Origin: Pirellulales bacterium
Lineage (GTDB): Bacteria > Planctomycetota > Planctomycetia > Pirellulales > Lacipirellulaceae
NCBI GenBank assembly: GCA_028279215.1
Contig: JANQOF010000054.1
Coordinates: forward strand, 124,001-188,000
Direction of reading: 5' to 3'
Length of the DNA stretch: 64,000 bases
In this document: piece by piece, positions 17,854 through 26,742 of the stretch
Layout of the letters: each line of letters opens with the position of its first letter
Position numbering within the stretch: the first letter of the stretch is position 1
Program-made: the position numbers and the translations under genes
Notes under the pieces: generated by a model
The model's database searches: none
What the model saw: only the letters and a program-made list of their open reading frames with translations
What the model was told of the DNA's origin: nothing

Positions 17854-19005
17854 CTAATCCGCATCAAACATCCCACCCAACTCGCGCAAGTAATCCAGCG
17901 CCTCGTCCAGTTCCGGTGCTTCGACGCCCTTTTGGCGGCCAGCCCGGTCGCATTCGCCGAGTAGGATCAAGTCGTCGTACCATTCACACTCGCGTAGCCG
18001 TCGGTGTTTGCGGGCGCCGAGCGATCCGTCGGCGATCAAGTGGCAGTGCATGTGAAACTCGATCAGCCAAGCGGTGCGCTCGGTCACAAAACCGTCGAGC
18101 GCTTCAAGCCCGGCGTTCACGTGATCGCGAGAGTCGATTCCTTTGCCTACGTCATGCAGCAACGCAGCCATTAGGAACTCCTCGTCGTAAGGCATCTCGT
18201 TGCGGGCGTGATCGAACACCTGCAGGCTGTGGTACAAGACGTCGCCTTCGGGATGGTAACGTGGGTCTTGCTTCACGTCTTCGAGCGGCAACAGCAGCGA
18301 CTCGAACAGCCGATAGCAATCGACACCATCCTCCGCATCGGCCAGGGCCGCTTCGAGATTGAGGTCCGGGTACTCTTCACTGAGAAACTGTTCAAGCTGT
18401 GGGATGCTGGCCCGTTCGATTGCTTTGCCGGTGATCGAACTCTTGAATACGTAACTGTGCTGGTCGGGCGAATAGACGGTCAACTCAAATGCATGGTCGG
18501 AGCGGACATGAATATGGGTAAAGACCTGCTCCTGATCGTTCTTACGAATTTGCTTCCGCTCGACCTGATACGACAGGCCATCGTGGTCGAGTAAGTGCGT
18601 AATCGCCTCGGCCGAATCGCTAAAGACATGCAGATCGATGTCGGAACCTTGTCGAATGTGCCCGGTGAGCACGCTGCCAATCAAACGCGGCCGAAACGGC
18701 GAAAGCCGCCGCATCATTCGCAGCGCCGCCAGTCGCATCGACTGCAAGTTCTCGGTCCGCGAATCGCCTTCGAGCAGCCGCGCGAACGACTGAATAGCGT
18801 CGCGAATCTCGGTGTTCGAAGGCAGATCGGCCGGTTTGACCCAGCCTTTACAGAGTCGCTGCGCGGCTTTCTGCTTGGCGCGGTAGTACTCGGTCTCTTG
18901 CCGATCGTACATCAGCCGGGCGGCTTCGAAGGCGATTTGCCGCCGCAATTTCGAGTTTTTCACAGTCAGGTGCGTCGTAAGCCCAAGAACCGACGCGATG
19001 GGCAT
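17854..19005 (-). CDS. Nucleotidyltransferase-HD domain protein
   Basis: A 383-residue protein with a nucleotidyltransferase fold (GSVLTGHIRQGSDIDLHVF, about residues 110-128; G-S and D-x-D motifs) and an HD phosphohydrolase domain (ALLHDVGKGID, about 278-288). The N-terminal 75 residues are basic and helical. This order resembles tRNA CCA-adding enzymes with HD domains and PII-uridylyltransferases, but the RNA-binding body of the former is not evident. The start at MPIASVLG is tentative; no good ribosome site is seen. Likely substrate: nucleotides or tRNA 3' ends, inferred only. Confidence 0.8.
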   Translation of the reverse strand: MPIASVLGLTTHLTVKNSKLRRQIAFEAARLMYDRQETEYYRAKQKAAQRLCKGWVKPADLPSNTEIRDAIQSFARLLEGDSRTENLQSMRLAALRMMRRLSPFRPRLIGSVLTGHIRQGSDIDLHVFSDSAEAITHLLDHDGLSYQVERKQIRKNDQEQVFTHIHVRSDHAFELTVYSPDQHSYVFKSSITGKAIERASIPQLEQFLSEEYPDLNLEAALADAEDGVDCYRLFESLLLPLEDVKQDPRYHPEGDVLYHSLQVFDHARNEMPYDEEFLMAALLHDVGKGIDSRDHVNAGLEALDGFVTERTAWLIEFHMHCHLIADGSLGARKHRRLRECEWYDDLILLGECDRAGRQKGVEAPELDEALDYLRELGGMFDAD

Positions 19006-19155
19006 AGGGAGGGAGGTTGATGAATAAGTATAGCTACCACCCAAACAGCTGCAATCCAGTCGGCTCGACAAACGCCCGAATGAATGGGGAACCCGAAGGG
19101 ATGGCCCGGTTTGGCGATGGGAACACCGCGTGTAGTAGCTGCACGCGAGAAAGCC

Positions 19156-19773
19156 CTACTGTGTAAAATACTCCTTCGCTCCTTCCAGCACGCTCGTTGC
19201 CGCTACCGAAGCAAGGATCAATCCCATGACGCGGCTTACGATGCTGGCGCCGCCGGTGCCGATCACTCGCGCAATAGCACCAGCGAACAGCATGAACACG
19301 CACGTAATCACCAGCACCACTAGCATAACCGCCGTAGTCGTGAGTTGATCAAGAATCGTGTGCGCCTGGTTCTCCGTCAGCAGAACCACTGCCATCATGG
19401 CTCCGGGGGAGGCAATCGAAGGAGTGGCAAGCGGATAGACCGCGATATCGTGTAAACTGCGGAGCATCTTGGTTTCGCTCTCCGGTTTGCTCTCGCCGAA
19501 TACCATCGTCAAGGCGAAAAGAAACAGCACAATGCCACCGGCAATCCGGAAGGCGGCCAGCGGAACACCCATGGCCAGCAGCACGATCTCGCCGGCTACG
19601 ATGAAGAAAACGAGAATTGCCGCGGCCGACAAGGTGGCGATTAGCGCGATGCGGCGTCGTTCGTGAGGTGTTTGCTCGGCCGTTGCGGAAATGAACACTG
19701 GCAACGTGCCAATGGGATCGATCACGGCCCACAGGAAGATGAACTTACTGATTAGATCTTCGGATACGTTCAC
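19156..19773 (-). CDS. MarC family (UPF0056) integral membrane protein
   Basis: A 205-residue protein with six predicted membrane helices. The conserved family start FLWAVIDPIGTLPVFIS and the central PLATPSIASPGAMMAVVLL (helix 4 region) identify the MarC family, whose transport substrate is unknown. It uses a GTG start (MNVSEDLISK). It stands alone, with a 150-bp gap to the HD-domain gene on the same strand. Confidence 0.93.
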   Translation of the reverse strand: MNVSEDLISKFIFLWAVIDPIGTLPVFISATAEQTPHERRRIALIATLSAAAILVFFIVAGEIVLLAMGVPLAAFRIAGGIVLFLFALTMVFGESKPESETKMLRSLHDIAVYPLATPSIASPGAMMAVVLLTENQAHTILDQLTTTAVMLVVLVITCVFMLFAGAIARVIGTGGASIVSRVMGLILASVAATSVLEGAKEYFTQ

Positions 19774-19908
19774 AGTGCCGCGAGGCCCTTAAGGTGCGAT
19801 CAGGAGAACATGACGTCGCGAAGCATTGTAACGCCTAGTTGGAATCGCCGTCTAAGGGAGTACCAAGGCGAGAAACCGAACGACCTGACCCGATTTGCAG
19901 ACTCGCAC

Positions 19909-21036
19909 TCAAGCGTCGTCACCGGTGGCGATTTGCACGTAACTTTCGTACCGCCTAGTGTCGATTCGTCCGTCGGCCACGGCGTCTTTTACCGCGCAGA
20001 AGTCCTCGTGCGTGTGGGTGCAGTCGGGGAAGCGGCAGCGGGAGACGTATGGGCGTAGCTCGCGAAAGAAGCCGGCAACTTCTTCCGGAATCACATCCCA
20101 CAACTGGAATTGCCGAATGCCGGGCGTATCGATCACGTGCCCGCCGCCTTCCAGCGGAAACAGTTCGGCAGTTGTCGTCGTGTGGCGGCCCTTTTGCGAC
20201 TCGCCGCTTACGGTCTGCACGCGCAGTCCCAGGCCGGGCTCGATGGAATTGAGTAGCGACGACTTACCTACGCCACTTTGGCCGGTGAGCACGCTATCGC
20301 GACCCGTGACCAATTCGCGGAGCTGATCGACGTTCTGGCCCGTCGTCGCCGAAACCATCAGCACTTGATAGCCGAGCTGGCTGTAGACGCCTACCAGCGG
20401 CATCAAGTCGGCTGGCTCGACTAAGTCGATTTTGTTGATGCAGACCACGGGGCGAATATCGACCTTTTCGGATGTCAGAAGCATCCGGTCGATTAGGTTC
20501 GGCTTGATCCGCGGTTCGGCGGCACTGGTGACGATGATAATCTGGTCGACGTTCGCCACCAGCACGTGTTGCCGGCCGCGACTGGTGCGCGAGAGCAACC
20601 CGTGACGTGGTTCGACACGTTCGATGATGCCCTCGCCTTTGCCTTCGACGCGGAACCAAACGTGATCGCCAGCCGCAACGACGTGCCGTTGATCGGTAGC
20701 CATCGTCTTGAGCAGCCGCCGAGTGGCGCACGAGAATACCTCGCCCGCCTCGTCGCGCACGACGCTTACCAAACCCTGCACGCGAAGCACCCGTCCAGCG
20801 CGGCAGACCGACGCGTCGATCTCAGGCAACACGTAGGTGCCAGCTTCGTCCTCGACGATTTCAGCACCGGCAACTGTCCGCTTGCGAGTCAGCTTGCCCT
20901 TGCCGCTGATGCGTTCGCCGGTGGCATGGTCTTCGACCGCGTCCTCGCCGTACTGCTTCGTGAGATCGTTTTCGCGAGTGCGTACCTCACGATTCTTACG
21001 AAACGAGGTGCGAAGCTTTTTCTTCTTACGGGCCAT
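19909..21036 (-). CDS. rsgA: Ribosome small-subunit GTPase RsgA
   Basis: A 375-residue circularly permuted GTPase that helps late 30S maturation. The order is permuted as expected: an N-terminal OB fold, the NKxD motif (CINKIDL), then the P-loop GQSGVGKSSLLN near residue 250, switch DTPGIRQF, and a C-terminal zinc region (CRFPDCTHTHEDFCAVKDAV). The first 75 residues are very basic (MARKKKKLRTSFRKNRE), a likely RNA-binding extension. It starts 18 bp after the FHA gene ends, so the two are probably one transcript. Confidence 0.95.
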   Translation of the reverse strand: MARKKKKLRTSFRKNREVRTRENDLTKQYGEDAVEDHATGERISGKGKLTRKRTVAGAEIVEDEAGTYVLPEIDASVCRAGRVLRVQGLVSVVRDEAGEVFSCATRRLLKTMATDQRHVVAAGDHVWFRVEGKGEGIIERVEPRHGLLSRTSRGRQHVLVANVDQIIIVTSAAEPRIKPNLIDRMLLTSEKVDIRPVVCINKIDLVEPADLMPLVGVYSQLGYQVLMVSATTGQNVDQLRELVTGRDSVLTGQSGVGKSSLLNSIEPGLGLRVQTVSGESQKGRHTTTTAELFPLEGGGHVIDTPGIRQFQLWDVIPEEVAGFFRELRPYVSRCRFPDCTHTHEDFCAVKDAVADGRIDTRRYESYVQIATGDDA

Positions 21037-21054
21037 GCAGTAGTGCGAGCGGCG

Positions 21055-21537
21055 CTACACCGGCTTTTCCGGCAGCTCAATTTGGCCCGCTTCGTCGTTG
21101 GTGGGATCGTAACGCTTGGTCGCTTCTTGGACGCGTTCCTTCTTGCCCTCGAGTCCCGCGCGAGACAACAGGGACTCGCCCATGATCTCTTGCGAGAGGT
21201 GATCGTTTGGCGGTGGGCCCACCGCCCCGAGATCGGCGGGCGAGTAGCGTACTTCGTACCGATGCTTGGCCACCGCGAGCACGTCGCCAGGATCAAGGCG
21301 TTTGTCCTGTACGCGGACGTTGTTCACCTTGATGCCGTTGCGGCTCCCCAGGTCGCGGGCGTACCAATAGCCGCCATCGACGGTCAATTGGCAATGGTGT
21401 GCCGACACATTAGCGAATCGCAGCACGATATCACAGCTTTCGCGGCGGCCGACCAAGAGTTGTTGTTTTTTGAGCGGAATCGTATCACCGCCGCCCAGCG
21501 GTATGAGTTCACCGTATTCGGCATCGGAGCCGTACAT
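21055..21537 (-). CDS. FHA domain protein
   Basis: A 160-residue protein made mostly of one forkhead-associated domain (about residues 20-95), which binds phosphothreonine peptides. The core motifs are present: LLVGRRESCDIVL (GR), NVSAHHCQL (SxxH), DLGSRNGIKVN (NG). The remaining tail is hydrophilic. The start at 21537 has an AGAGAGG site. Being upstream of rsgA and in a genome with planctomycete kinases, it may tie phosphorylation to ribosome assembly, but this is speculation from context. Confidence 0.92.
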   Translation of the reverse strand: MYGSDAEYGELIPLGGGDTIPLKKQQLLVGRRESCDIVLRFANVSAHHCQLTVDGGYWYARDLGSRNGIKVNNVRVQDKRLDPGDVLAVAKHRYEVRYSPADLGAVGPPPNDHLSQEIMGESLLSRAGLEGKKERVQEATKRYDPTNDEAGQIELPEKPV

Positions 21538-21733
21538 GGTTGACCTCTCTTATCAGGCGCAGTAGTAACTAATGAAGCAACGAAAAAACCCAAATGAAAA
21601 AATGGAGCGGGTCTATGTGGTCGGCTGTCGTCCACTGCTCACGGCAGCCGCTTGCCCCCAACATGTACCCTGATGTTTATGATGTCCTTACCAGGACGCC
21701 GCCGCCAACCCCCTAATCTATGCGTCGACGCAA

Positions 21734-22705
21734 TTGCAGTCAACCAAACCACTTACGTCGACAAGTTTTTTTCCGCCATGGCGCCAGGCTGGGCTGCGGT
21801 TCTATAGCTACCGATTTCGCCTAAAGGAACTATTCGGCACCCGCGTGCAGAAGGTGAGCATCGACGCCGGTTTTACCTGCCCTAACGTCGATGGCACCGT
21901 GGCCAAGGGCGGTTGCACCTTCTGTGATAACCGCAGTTTTAGTCCGAGCCGCCGGCTCCCTCGGGCCGACATTCGTGGGCAGATTGAGCAGAGTCTTGCC
22001 CGAATGCGTAACCGCTATACCGATTGCGAAAAGTTTATCGCCTATTTCCAGCCCGCCACCAATACGTACGCCCCAGTCGAACGGCTTCGCCCGCTGTACG
22101 AACAGGCCCTCGCGCACCCGCAGGTCGTCGGCTTGGCCGTCGGTACGCGGCCCGACTGTGTGCCCGACGATGTCATAGGGCTGCTTAACGAGTTTGGCGA
22201 GCGGACCTACGTCTCGGTGGAGTATGGTATGCAAACCATGCACGATCGGTCGCTCGAATGGATGAACCGAGGTTGCGGGCACGATTCGATGATCGACGCC
22301 ATGCAGCGGAGCCAGCTTCGGAAGTTCGAGATTTCGGCGCACGCCATCCTTGATCTGCCCGGCGAATCTCACGCCGACATGCTCGCCACAGCGCGCGAGT
22401 TGGCCCGCCTCGAAGTCGACGGCGTTAAACTGCACAATCTGTACTGCGTCAAAAACACCAAGCTGGCCGATCAGGTGGCTACCGGCGAGGTGAAGCTGAT
22501 GGAGCAAGCCGACTACGTCAAGACAGTGGTGGATTTCATTGAACTCTTGCCGCCCACGATGGTCATCGAACGCCTGAGCGGCGACGCCCCCCCCGACTAT
22601 TTCATCGGGCCTAAGTGGTGCCTAAATAAGGGAGCCGTGAAGCGAGAGATTGATGCGGAGATGGAGCGGCGGGATACTTGGCAGGGGAAGTTTTGGGAGA
22701 GATGA
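21734..22705 (+). CDS. YhcC-type radical SAM protein (TIGR01212)
   Basis: A 323-residue radical SAM enzyme. The cluster ligands are in GFTCPNVDGTVAKGGCTFCDN (C-x11-C-x2-C), the spacing typical of the TIGR01212/YhcC family rather than the usual CxxxCxxC. Further family features are the GTRPDC and SVEYGMQTMHDRSL segments and HAILDLPGE. The substrate of YhcC is not established. No ATG is available before the conserved region, so a TTG start at 21734 is inferred. The following membrane protein begins 13 bp later. Confidence 0.93.
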   Translation: MQSTKPLTSTSFFPPWRQAGLRFYSYRFRLKELFGTRVQKVSIDAGFTCPNVDGTVAKGGCTFCDNRSFSPSRRLPRADIRGQIEQSLARMRNRYTDCEKFIAYFQPATNTYAPVERLRPLYEQALAHPQVVGLAVGTRPDCVPDDVIGLLNEFGERTYVSVEYGMQTMHDRSLEWMNRGCGHDSMIDAMQRSQLRKFEISAHAILDLPGESHADMLATARELARLEVDGVKLHNLYCVKNTKLADQVATGEVKLMEQADYVKTVVDFIELLPPTMVIERLSGDAPPDYFIGPKWCLNKGAVKREIDAEMERRDTWQGKFWER

Positions 22706-22718
22706 GTTCCAAAAATAT

Positions 22719-23339
22719 GTGAATTCTATTGTCCGCAACAGTCCGAACCTTCTCTACTCGGTGGGATCGCCGGGCAACAGGGAGTTAAGATTCGCAGTGC
22801 TTCAATCCATCGCCATCGTTGTACTCTCGATACTGGCGGCCGTAATCTATGGCATCGTACATGATCAAATCACGGCGCGGATTTGCATCGAGTACTTCAC
22901 GATCGGCCACCCGCCGATATTTGCTGCACCGGTCACTTCGCCAACCGTAATCGGGTTCGCTTGGGGTGTGATTGCGACCTGGTGGGTCGGACTGGGATTG
23001 GGAATACCGTTGGCGGTTGCGGCGCGTGCCGGCCGGCGACCGCAGCGCGATGTCGCGAGCTTGGTGCGGCCCATCGCGTTATTGATGGTCTTCACAGGCG
23101 TACTGGCGACAGTGTGCGGCGCGATTGGCTACTTCGCTGCCAGCCGCGGGTGGATTGTGTTGCTCGAACCGCTTGCCTCGCGCGTACCGGTAGACAAGCA
23201 TGTCGTGTTCCTTACCGATCTTTGGGCGCACTCGGCGAGCTACCTCTTCGGCGCGCTTGGAGGTATCGTGCTGATCATTCGAACGTGGATCTCACGCCGT
23301 TCCGCCACTGGCCAAGGGCCGAAAGCAATCCCAAATTAA
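22719..23339 (+). CDS. Conserved multi-pass membrane protein of unknown function
   Basis: About 206 residues with four hydrophobic segments: residues 25-45, 62-95, 115-145 and 170-192. The stretch EYFTIGHPPIF followed by a serine-proline turn and GVIATWWVGL looks like a conserved membrane family I have seen without assigned function. The start is uncertain: a GTG at 22719 is used because earlier codons overlap the radical SAM gene in another frame. Its 3' end overlaps the convergent PEP-CTERM gene by 65 bp. Confidence 0.65.
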   Translation: MNSIVRNSPNLLYSVGSPGNRELRFAVLQSIAIVVLSILAAVIYGIVHDQITARICIEYFTIGHPPIFAAPVTSPTVIGFAWGVIATWWVGLGLGIPLAVAARAGRRPQRDVASLVRPIALLMVFTGVLATVCGAIGYFAASRGWIVLLEPLASRVPVDKHVVFLTDLWAHSASYLFGALGGIVLIIRTWISRRSATGQGPKAIPN

Positions 23340-23967
23340 CCAAGCACCAGCTTGTTGGCTCGGGAATGCTGGTCGACGAGAACTGCAACGGCGCACCCGC
23401 GCCGAAGTTGCTCTTCCAAGCCGTGTAGTCCGCTTCGTCGATCACACCTCGACTACTCCCCGTATCATCGCCGTTGGCTGCAAGACTGGTCGTCGAACCA
23501 ATCGTATCCCGCCAGATGCTATAGTCGGCCAAGTTGACCAATCCATCGCCGTTGTAGTCGCCGGTGGGGCCGCTTACGACTTGGATGGAGAACGCAAAGT
23601 TGCTCATGCTGTAGTAGTCTGTTTCATCACCCGCGTTGTCCTGCCTTACCCGCACGAATGCGTTGGTGGTGTCGACGCTTGGGACCGTCCACTCAAACGA
23701 GTGCGGCGCTTGGTCGGTGTTTGTGGCCGGAAGATCCATGGCCACGTCGAGCCAAGGTCCGTCGTTACCGGTCGTCGAATACCAAAGATCGTAGTCGGTC
23801 GTGTTGTGCAGAATCCGCGGGTGCCACCTGATGGTGTAGGTCTCGCCTGCAGTCAGCATTTGCCCTCCAAGCGGGTCATCGAGATCGACGTGTGCCCCCG
23901 AGGGTGCGGATAGTAGCAATGCTAGATGCAACGCCAATACCCCCCGTCCAGCGGTATTCCAAGTCAT
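23275..23967 (-). CDS. Secreted Ig-like protein with dockerin and PEP-CTERM-like end
   Basis: A 230-residue exported protein. A signal peptide (MTWNTAGRGVLALHLALLLSAPSGA) is followed by an Ig-like beta domain (GGQMLTAGETYTIRW onward, about residues 37-125) resembling fungal Ser-Thr-rich/Kre9-type domains. A dockerin-like double repeat comes next (GDYNGDGLVNLADYSIWRD and VIDEADYTAWKSNFG) and a C-terminal PEP signal (IPEPTSWCL) with a hydrophobic stretch and Arg. The start at 23967 has a strong GGAGGAG site. Probably an envelope or exported matrix protein. Confidence 0.8.
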   Translation of the reverse strand: MTWNTAGRGVLALHLALLLSAPSGAHVDLDDPLGGQMLTAGETYTIRWHPRILHNTTDYDLWYSTTGNDGPWLDVAMDLPATNTDQAPHSFEWTVPSVDTTNAFVRVRQDNAGDETDYYSMSNFAFSIQVVSGPTGDYNGDGLVNLADYSIWRDTIGSTTSLAANGDDTGSSRGVIDEADYTAWKSNFGAGAPLQFSSTSIPEPTSWCLVNLGLLSALGQWRNGVRSTFE

Positions 23968-24086
23968 CGAACGCTCCTCCAATTGCTGGGTGTTCACGTT
24001 GCGACTCGGAACGGACTGGGTTCGCAGGGCGTTTGGATTTTATTCCATGATGTCCAGTTTTTTGGTTGAATAGATGGAAGAGTTGC

Positions 24087-25529
24087 CTAAGGTTCGCGTC
24101 TTGTAGCTCGCATGAGGGGGAGTGCTGCGGCGAAAACTGCCAAGAGTGCAAAAGCACGCGGTTCTGGAACGCCCATCGAGGTGACGGCCGCGGCCGACCG
24201 GTAAGCCGACTTCCAAGTCATATAGTCGGCGGAGTCAATTTCGCCGTTTCCGTTGCCATCGGCTCCGGCGCCATCGGCGACTTGGCTGCCCAGCGAGTCG
24301 CGCCAAACCGTATAGTCGGCCAGATTCACGACCCCGTCGCGGTTGTAGTCGCCGAGGATAGTGTCATAGAGCACTTCCGCGCTGAGGTGATAGAACTGAT
24401 TGCCTGCGCCGCTGCCTGTGACCTCCAGATAGTAAGTCCCGGCCGTCGATAGCGCGAAGCCGCTCAACGTTTCGGCTTCGCCGATGCCGGTCTGGTTGGC
24501 AGTTGCGATTGACGTCACTCCGTCGGCGGCAAGTAGGCGCAGTTGAAGATCGCTTTCTAGCATTGCATCGAGAAAGCCTGGGGAACCGCCCTGTGGGAAG
24601 TAGGTGTAGCTTGGCCCGCGGGGCGTAAGGGTAACGCCTAACTCGCCAGAGTTTGTCGTATCGAAGCGGTACAGGTCGACATCGCGAGAGTCGTCGATCG
24701 ATGCAAAGTCGGTTTCGCTTGGGTGTACTACCTGCGTGTCGGTGGCCGAGCCGATCTCGACGAGCACACTGTCTTCGAGCGTGCCGAGCAACGTCGCCAG
24801 TTCGGGCGTATCGTTTCCCGCGTCGGATTCGTAGCGATCGCCGTAAAGTCGCACGAGCGCATACAGATCGTCGAATTGCGGGCCGGCGGTGGGAATCGTG
24901 CTGGTATTCATCAGCACGGCCGTGCCCGGTACGGTGACGTGTAGCAGGCTGAGCGAGTGACCCACCTCGTGCTGAAACACTCCTCCGAGCAGCGTGGCGT
25001 TGCCGAGTGTGGCGTTGGCCGTGTCGAGCAACAAGTCGCCGCCAAACGCCGGCAAGTTGGCACGCCCTAACTCGCCCGGTGTGATTAGATCGTATCCGCC
25101 GATTCGTATGTCGCCGTGACCGCTAGTTGCCGCTTGATTGGTCCACTGGGCGCCGTCGTCCGTTACGTAGACGAACGAAAGCCCTGTGGTATCGGCAAGG
25201 CGACTAAACTGCGCTGCCAAGTTAGCGAACCACGGTCGCAGCGTAAGGTCGTCGCCACCGGGACCGGCGCCATACCATCCGTCGAGGTAGGACACAAGAT
25301 TGCTGACGCGTCCTTCAACAATGCTGTTGTCGGGGACAATGCTCCATCGTAGGGTAGTTGGATCCCCCTGGCCGAGCGACGAGCCATTGGTATAAGTGCT
25401 TCGCCAGCGAAACCCATCGACGAAGTTTGCCGCAGCCGCGGTTGGCGCCTCGAGCAGGAGTAGTCCGATAGCGCAGCAGTACCAGAGGTACCATGGAAGG
25501 TGCGATGGACAAAGAGAACGCTGAGGCAT
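24087..25529 (-). CDS. Matrixin-like secreted metalloprotease, dockerin and PEP-CTERM
   Basis: A 480-residue exported protein. A signal peptide (hydrophobic to about residue 33) is followed by a zinc-protease domain whose catalytic motif HEVGHSLSLLH (HExxHxxxxxH, near residue 188) and later Met-turn (VLMNTST) fit matrixin/metzincin peptidases. Then comes a beta-sandwich region (residues 250-390, with DVDLYRFD and TYYLEV, like pre-peptidase C-terminal domains). A dockerin-like pair (GDYNRDGVVNLADYTVWRD, EIDSADYMTWKS) and a PEP-CTERM anchor (VPEPRAFALLA, RATRREP) finish it. It lies 119 bp upstream of the related dockerin gene on the same strand. Confidence 0.88.
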   Translation of the reverse strand: MPQRSLCPSHLPWYLWYCCAIGLLLLEAPTAAAANFVDGFRWRSTYTNGSSLGQGDPTTLRWSIVPDNSIVEGRVSNLVSYLDGWYGAGPGGDDLTLRPWFANLAAQFSRLADTTGLSFVYVTDDGAQWTNQAATSGHGDIRIGGYDLITPGELGRANLPAFGGDLLLDTANATLGNATLLGGVFQHEVGHSLSLLHVTVPGTAVLMNTSTIPTAGPQFDDLYALVRLYGDRYESDAGNDTPELATLLGTLEDSVLVEIGSATDTQVVHPSETDFASIDDSRDVDLYRFDTTNSGELGVTLTPRGPSYTYFPQGGSPGFLDAMLESDLQLRLLAADGVTSIATANQTGIGEAETLSGFALSTAGTYYLEVTGSGAGNQFYHLSAEVLYDTILGDYNRDGVVNLADYTVWRDSLGSQVADGAGADGNGNGEIDSADYMTWKSAYRSAAAVTSMGVPEPRAFALLAVFAAALPLMRATRREP

Positions 25530-25636
25530 ACGAAACGGGACCGATAACCAAGGCCGGGAATCTATAGTATAACTGACGACTGCATAATTGAGTCCTTATC
25601 GCATCCCAATGCAGCAGGCAACCAACGAGGCACATC

Positions 25637-26677
25637 ATGATACGAATCGGGATCGCAGGTTTGGGATTTATGGGCATGGTCCATTTTCTCAACTATCAAC
25701 GTACCCGCGGCGCGAAAGTCACCGCGATTGCCACGCCCGAGTCGGAACGTCGGGCCGGCGACTGGCGGGCGATCAAGGGTAACTTTGGCCCGCCGGGAGA
25801 GAAGATGGATCTGTCGGGCATCGAAACCTACGAGTCGGTCGACGAGATGATCGGCTCGGCAAAACTCGACGCGGTGGACATCACGCTTCCGCCCAACCTG
25901 CATGCGGATGCGGCAATCAAAGCAACGAAGGCTGGCAAACACGTGTTCTGTGAAAAGCCGATTGCGATGACCATCGCCGACGGTCGCAAGATGGTCCGGG
26001 CGGCGGAGAAGTCGGGTCGCCAACTGCTGGTGGGACACGTGCTCCCGTTCTTCCCCGAATATGCTTGGGCCCTTAAGGTCATTCGCAGCGGCAAGTACGG
26101 CGAGGTGATTGGCGGAGCGTTTCGCCGGGTGATCTCCGACCCGGAGTGGCTTCCCAACTATTGGCAGGCCGATAAGGTCGGTGGGCCGATGCTCGACTTG
26201 CACATTCACGACGCGCATTTCATCCGGCTGGTGTTCGGTCGCCCGATTGCGCTTTCTACCATCGGTCGAACTCACAACGACTTGCCCGAGTTTTGGCACA
26301 CGCAGTTTCGATTCGAGTCTGGTTGTACCGTGGAAGCGACTAGCGGCACGATCGATCAACAAGGTAGGCCGTTCGATCACGGATTTGAGATTCATTTGGA
26401 GGATGCAACGTTGCTATTCGAGTTCGCCGTGATCGGCGACGAAGGACATTACTTGTGTCCGCCCACGATCCTCGACAGGTCGGGCAAGGCAAAGCGGCCG
26501 AAACTGGATGGCGGCGACCCAATGGATGCGTTTGCTGCGGAACTAAAGGAGGTGGTTCGGTCGTTTGCAGCCGAAGAGCCGAGCGAAGTGCTCGGCTGCC
26601 AACTGGCGCTCGACGCGGTGGAAATGTGCCACGCCCAGTCAAGAAGTCTGGCGACGAACAAACAAGTCAGGCTATAA
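25637..26677 (+). CDS. Gfo/Idh/MocA family oxidoreductase
   Basis: A 346-residue NAD(P)-dependent sugar oxidoreductase. The Rossmann motif GIAGLGFMG lies at residues 5-13, the catalytic lysine in the EKP motif (CEKPIAMT) near 100, and the conserved GGPMLDLHIHDAHFI in the C-terminal domain near residue 185. The family oxidises or reduces cyclitols and sugars; substrate unknown. No signal peptide, so cytoplasmic. It lies divergent to the matrixin gene and 65 bp ahead of the antiporter. Confidence 0.93.
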   Translation: MIRIGIAGLGFMGMVHFLNYQRTRGAKVTAIATPESERRAGDWRAIKGNFGPPGEKMDLSGIETYESVDEMIGSAKLDAVDITLPPNLHADAAIKATKAGKHVFCEKPIAMTIADGRKMVRAAEKSGRQLLVGHVLPFFPEYAWALKVIRSGKYGEVIGGAFRRVISDPEWLPNYWQADKVGGPMLDLHIHDAHFIRLVFGRPIALSTIGRTHNDLPEFWHTQFRFESGCTVEATSGTIDQQGRPFDHGFEIHLEDATLLFEFAVIGDEGHYLCPPTILDRSGKAKRPKLDGGDPMDAFAAELKEVVRSFAAEEPSEVLGCQLALDAVEMCHAQSRSLATNKQVRL

Positions 26678-26742
26678 CATAGCAGCCCACGTCGAGTGTC
26701 TACCTGTATGATGTTGCGTTCGCAATACGCAAAGCGTCTAAC

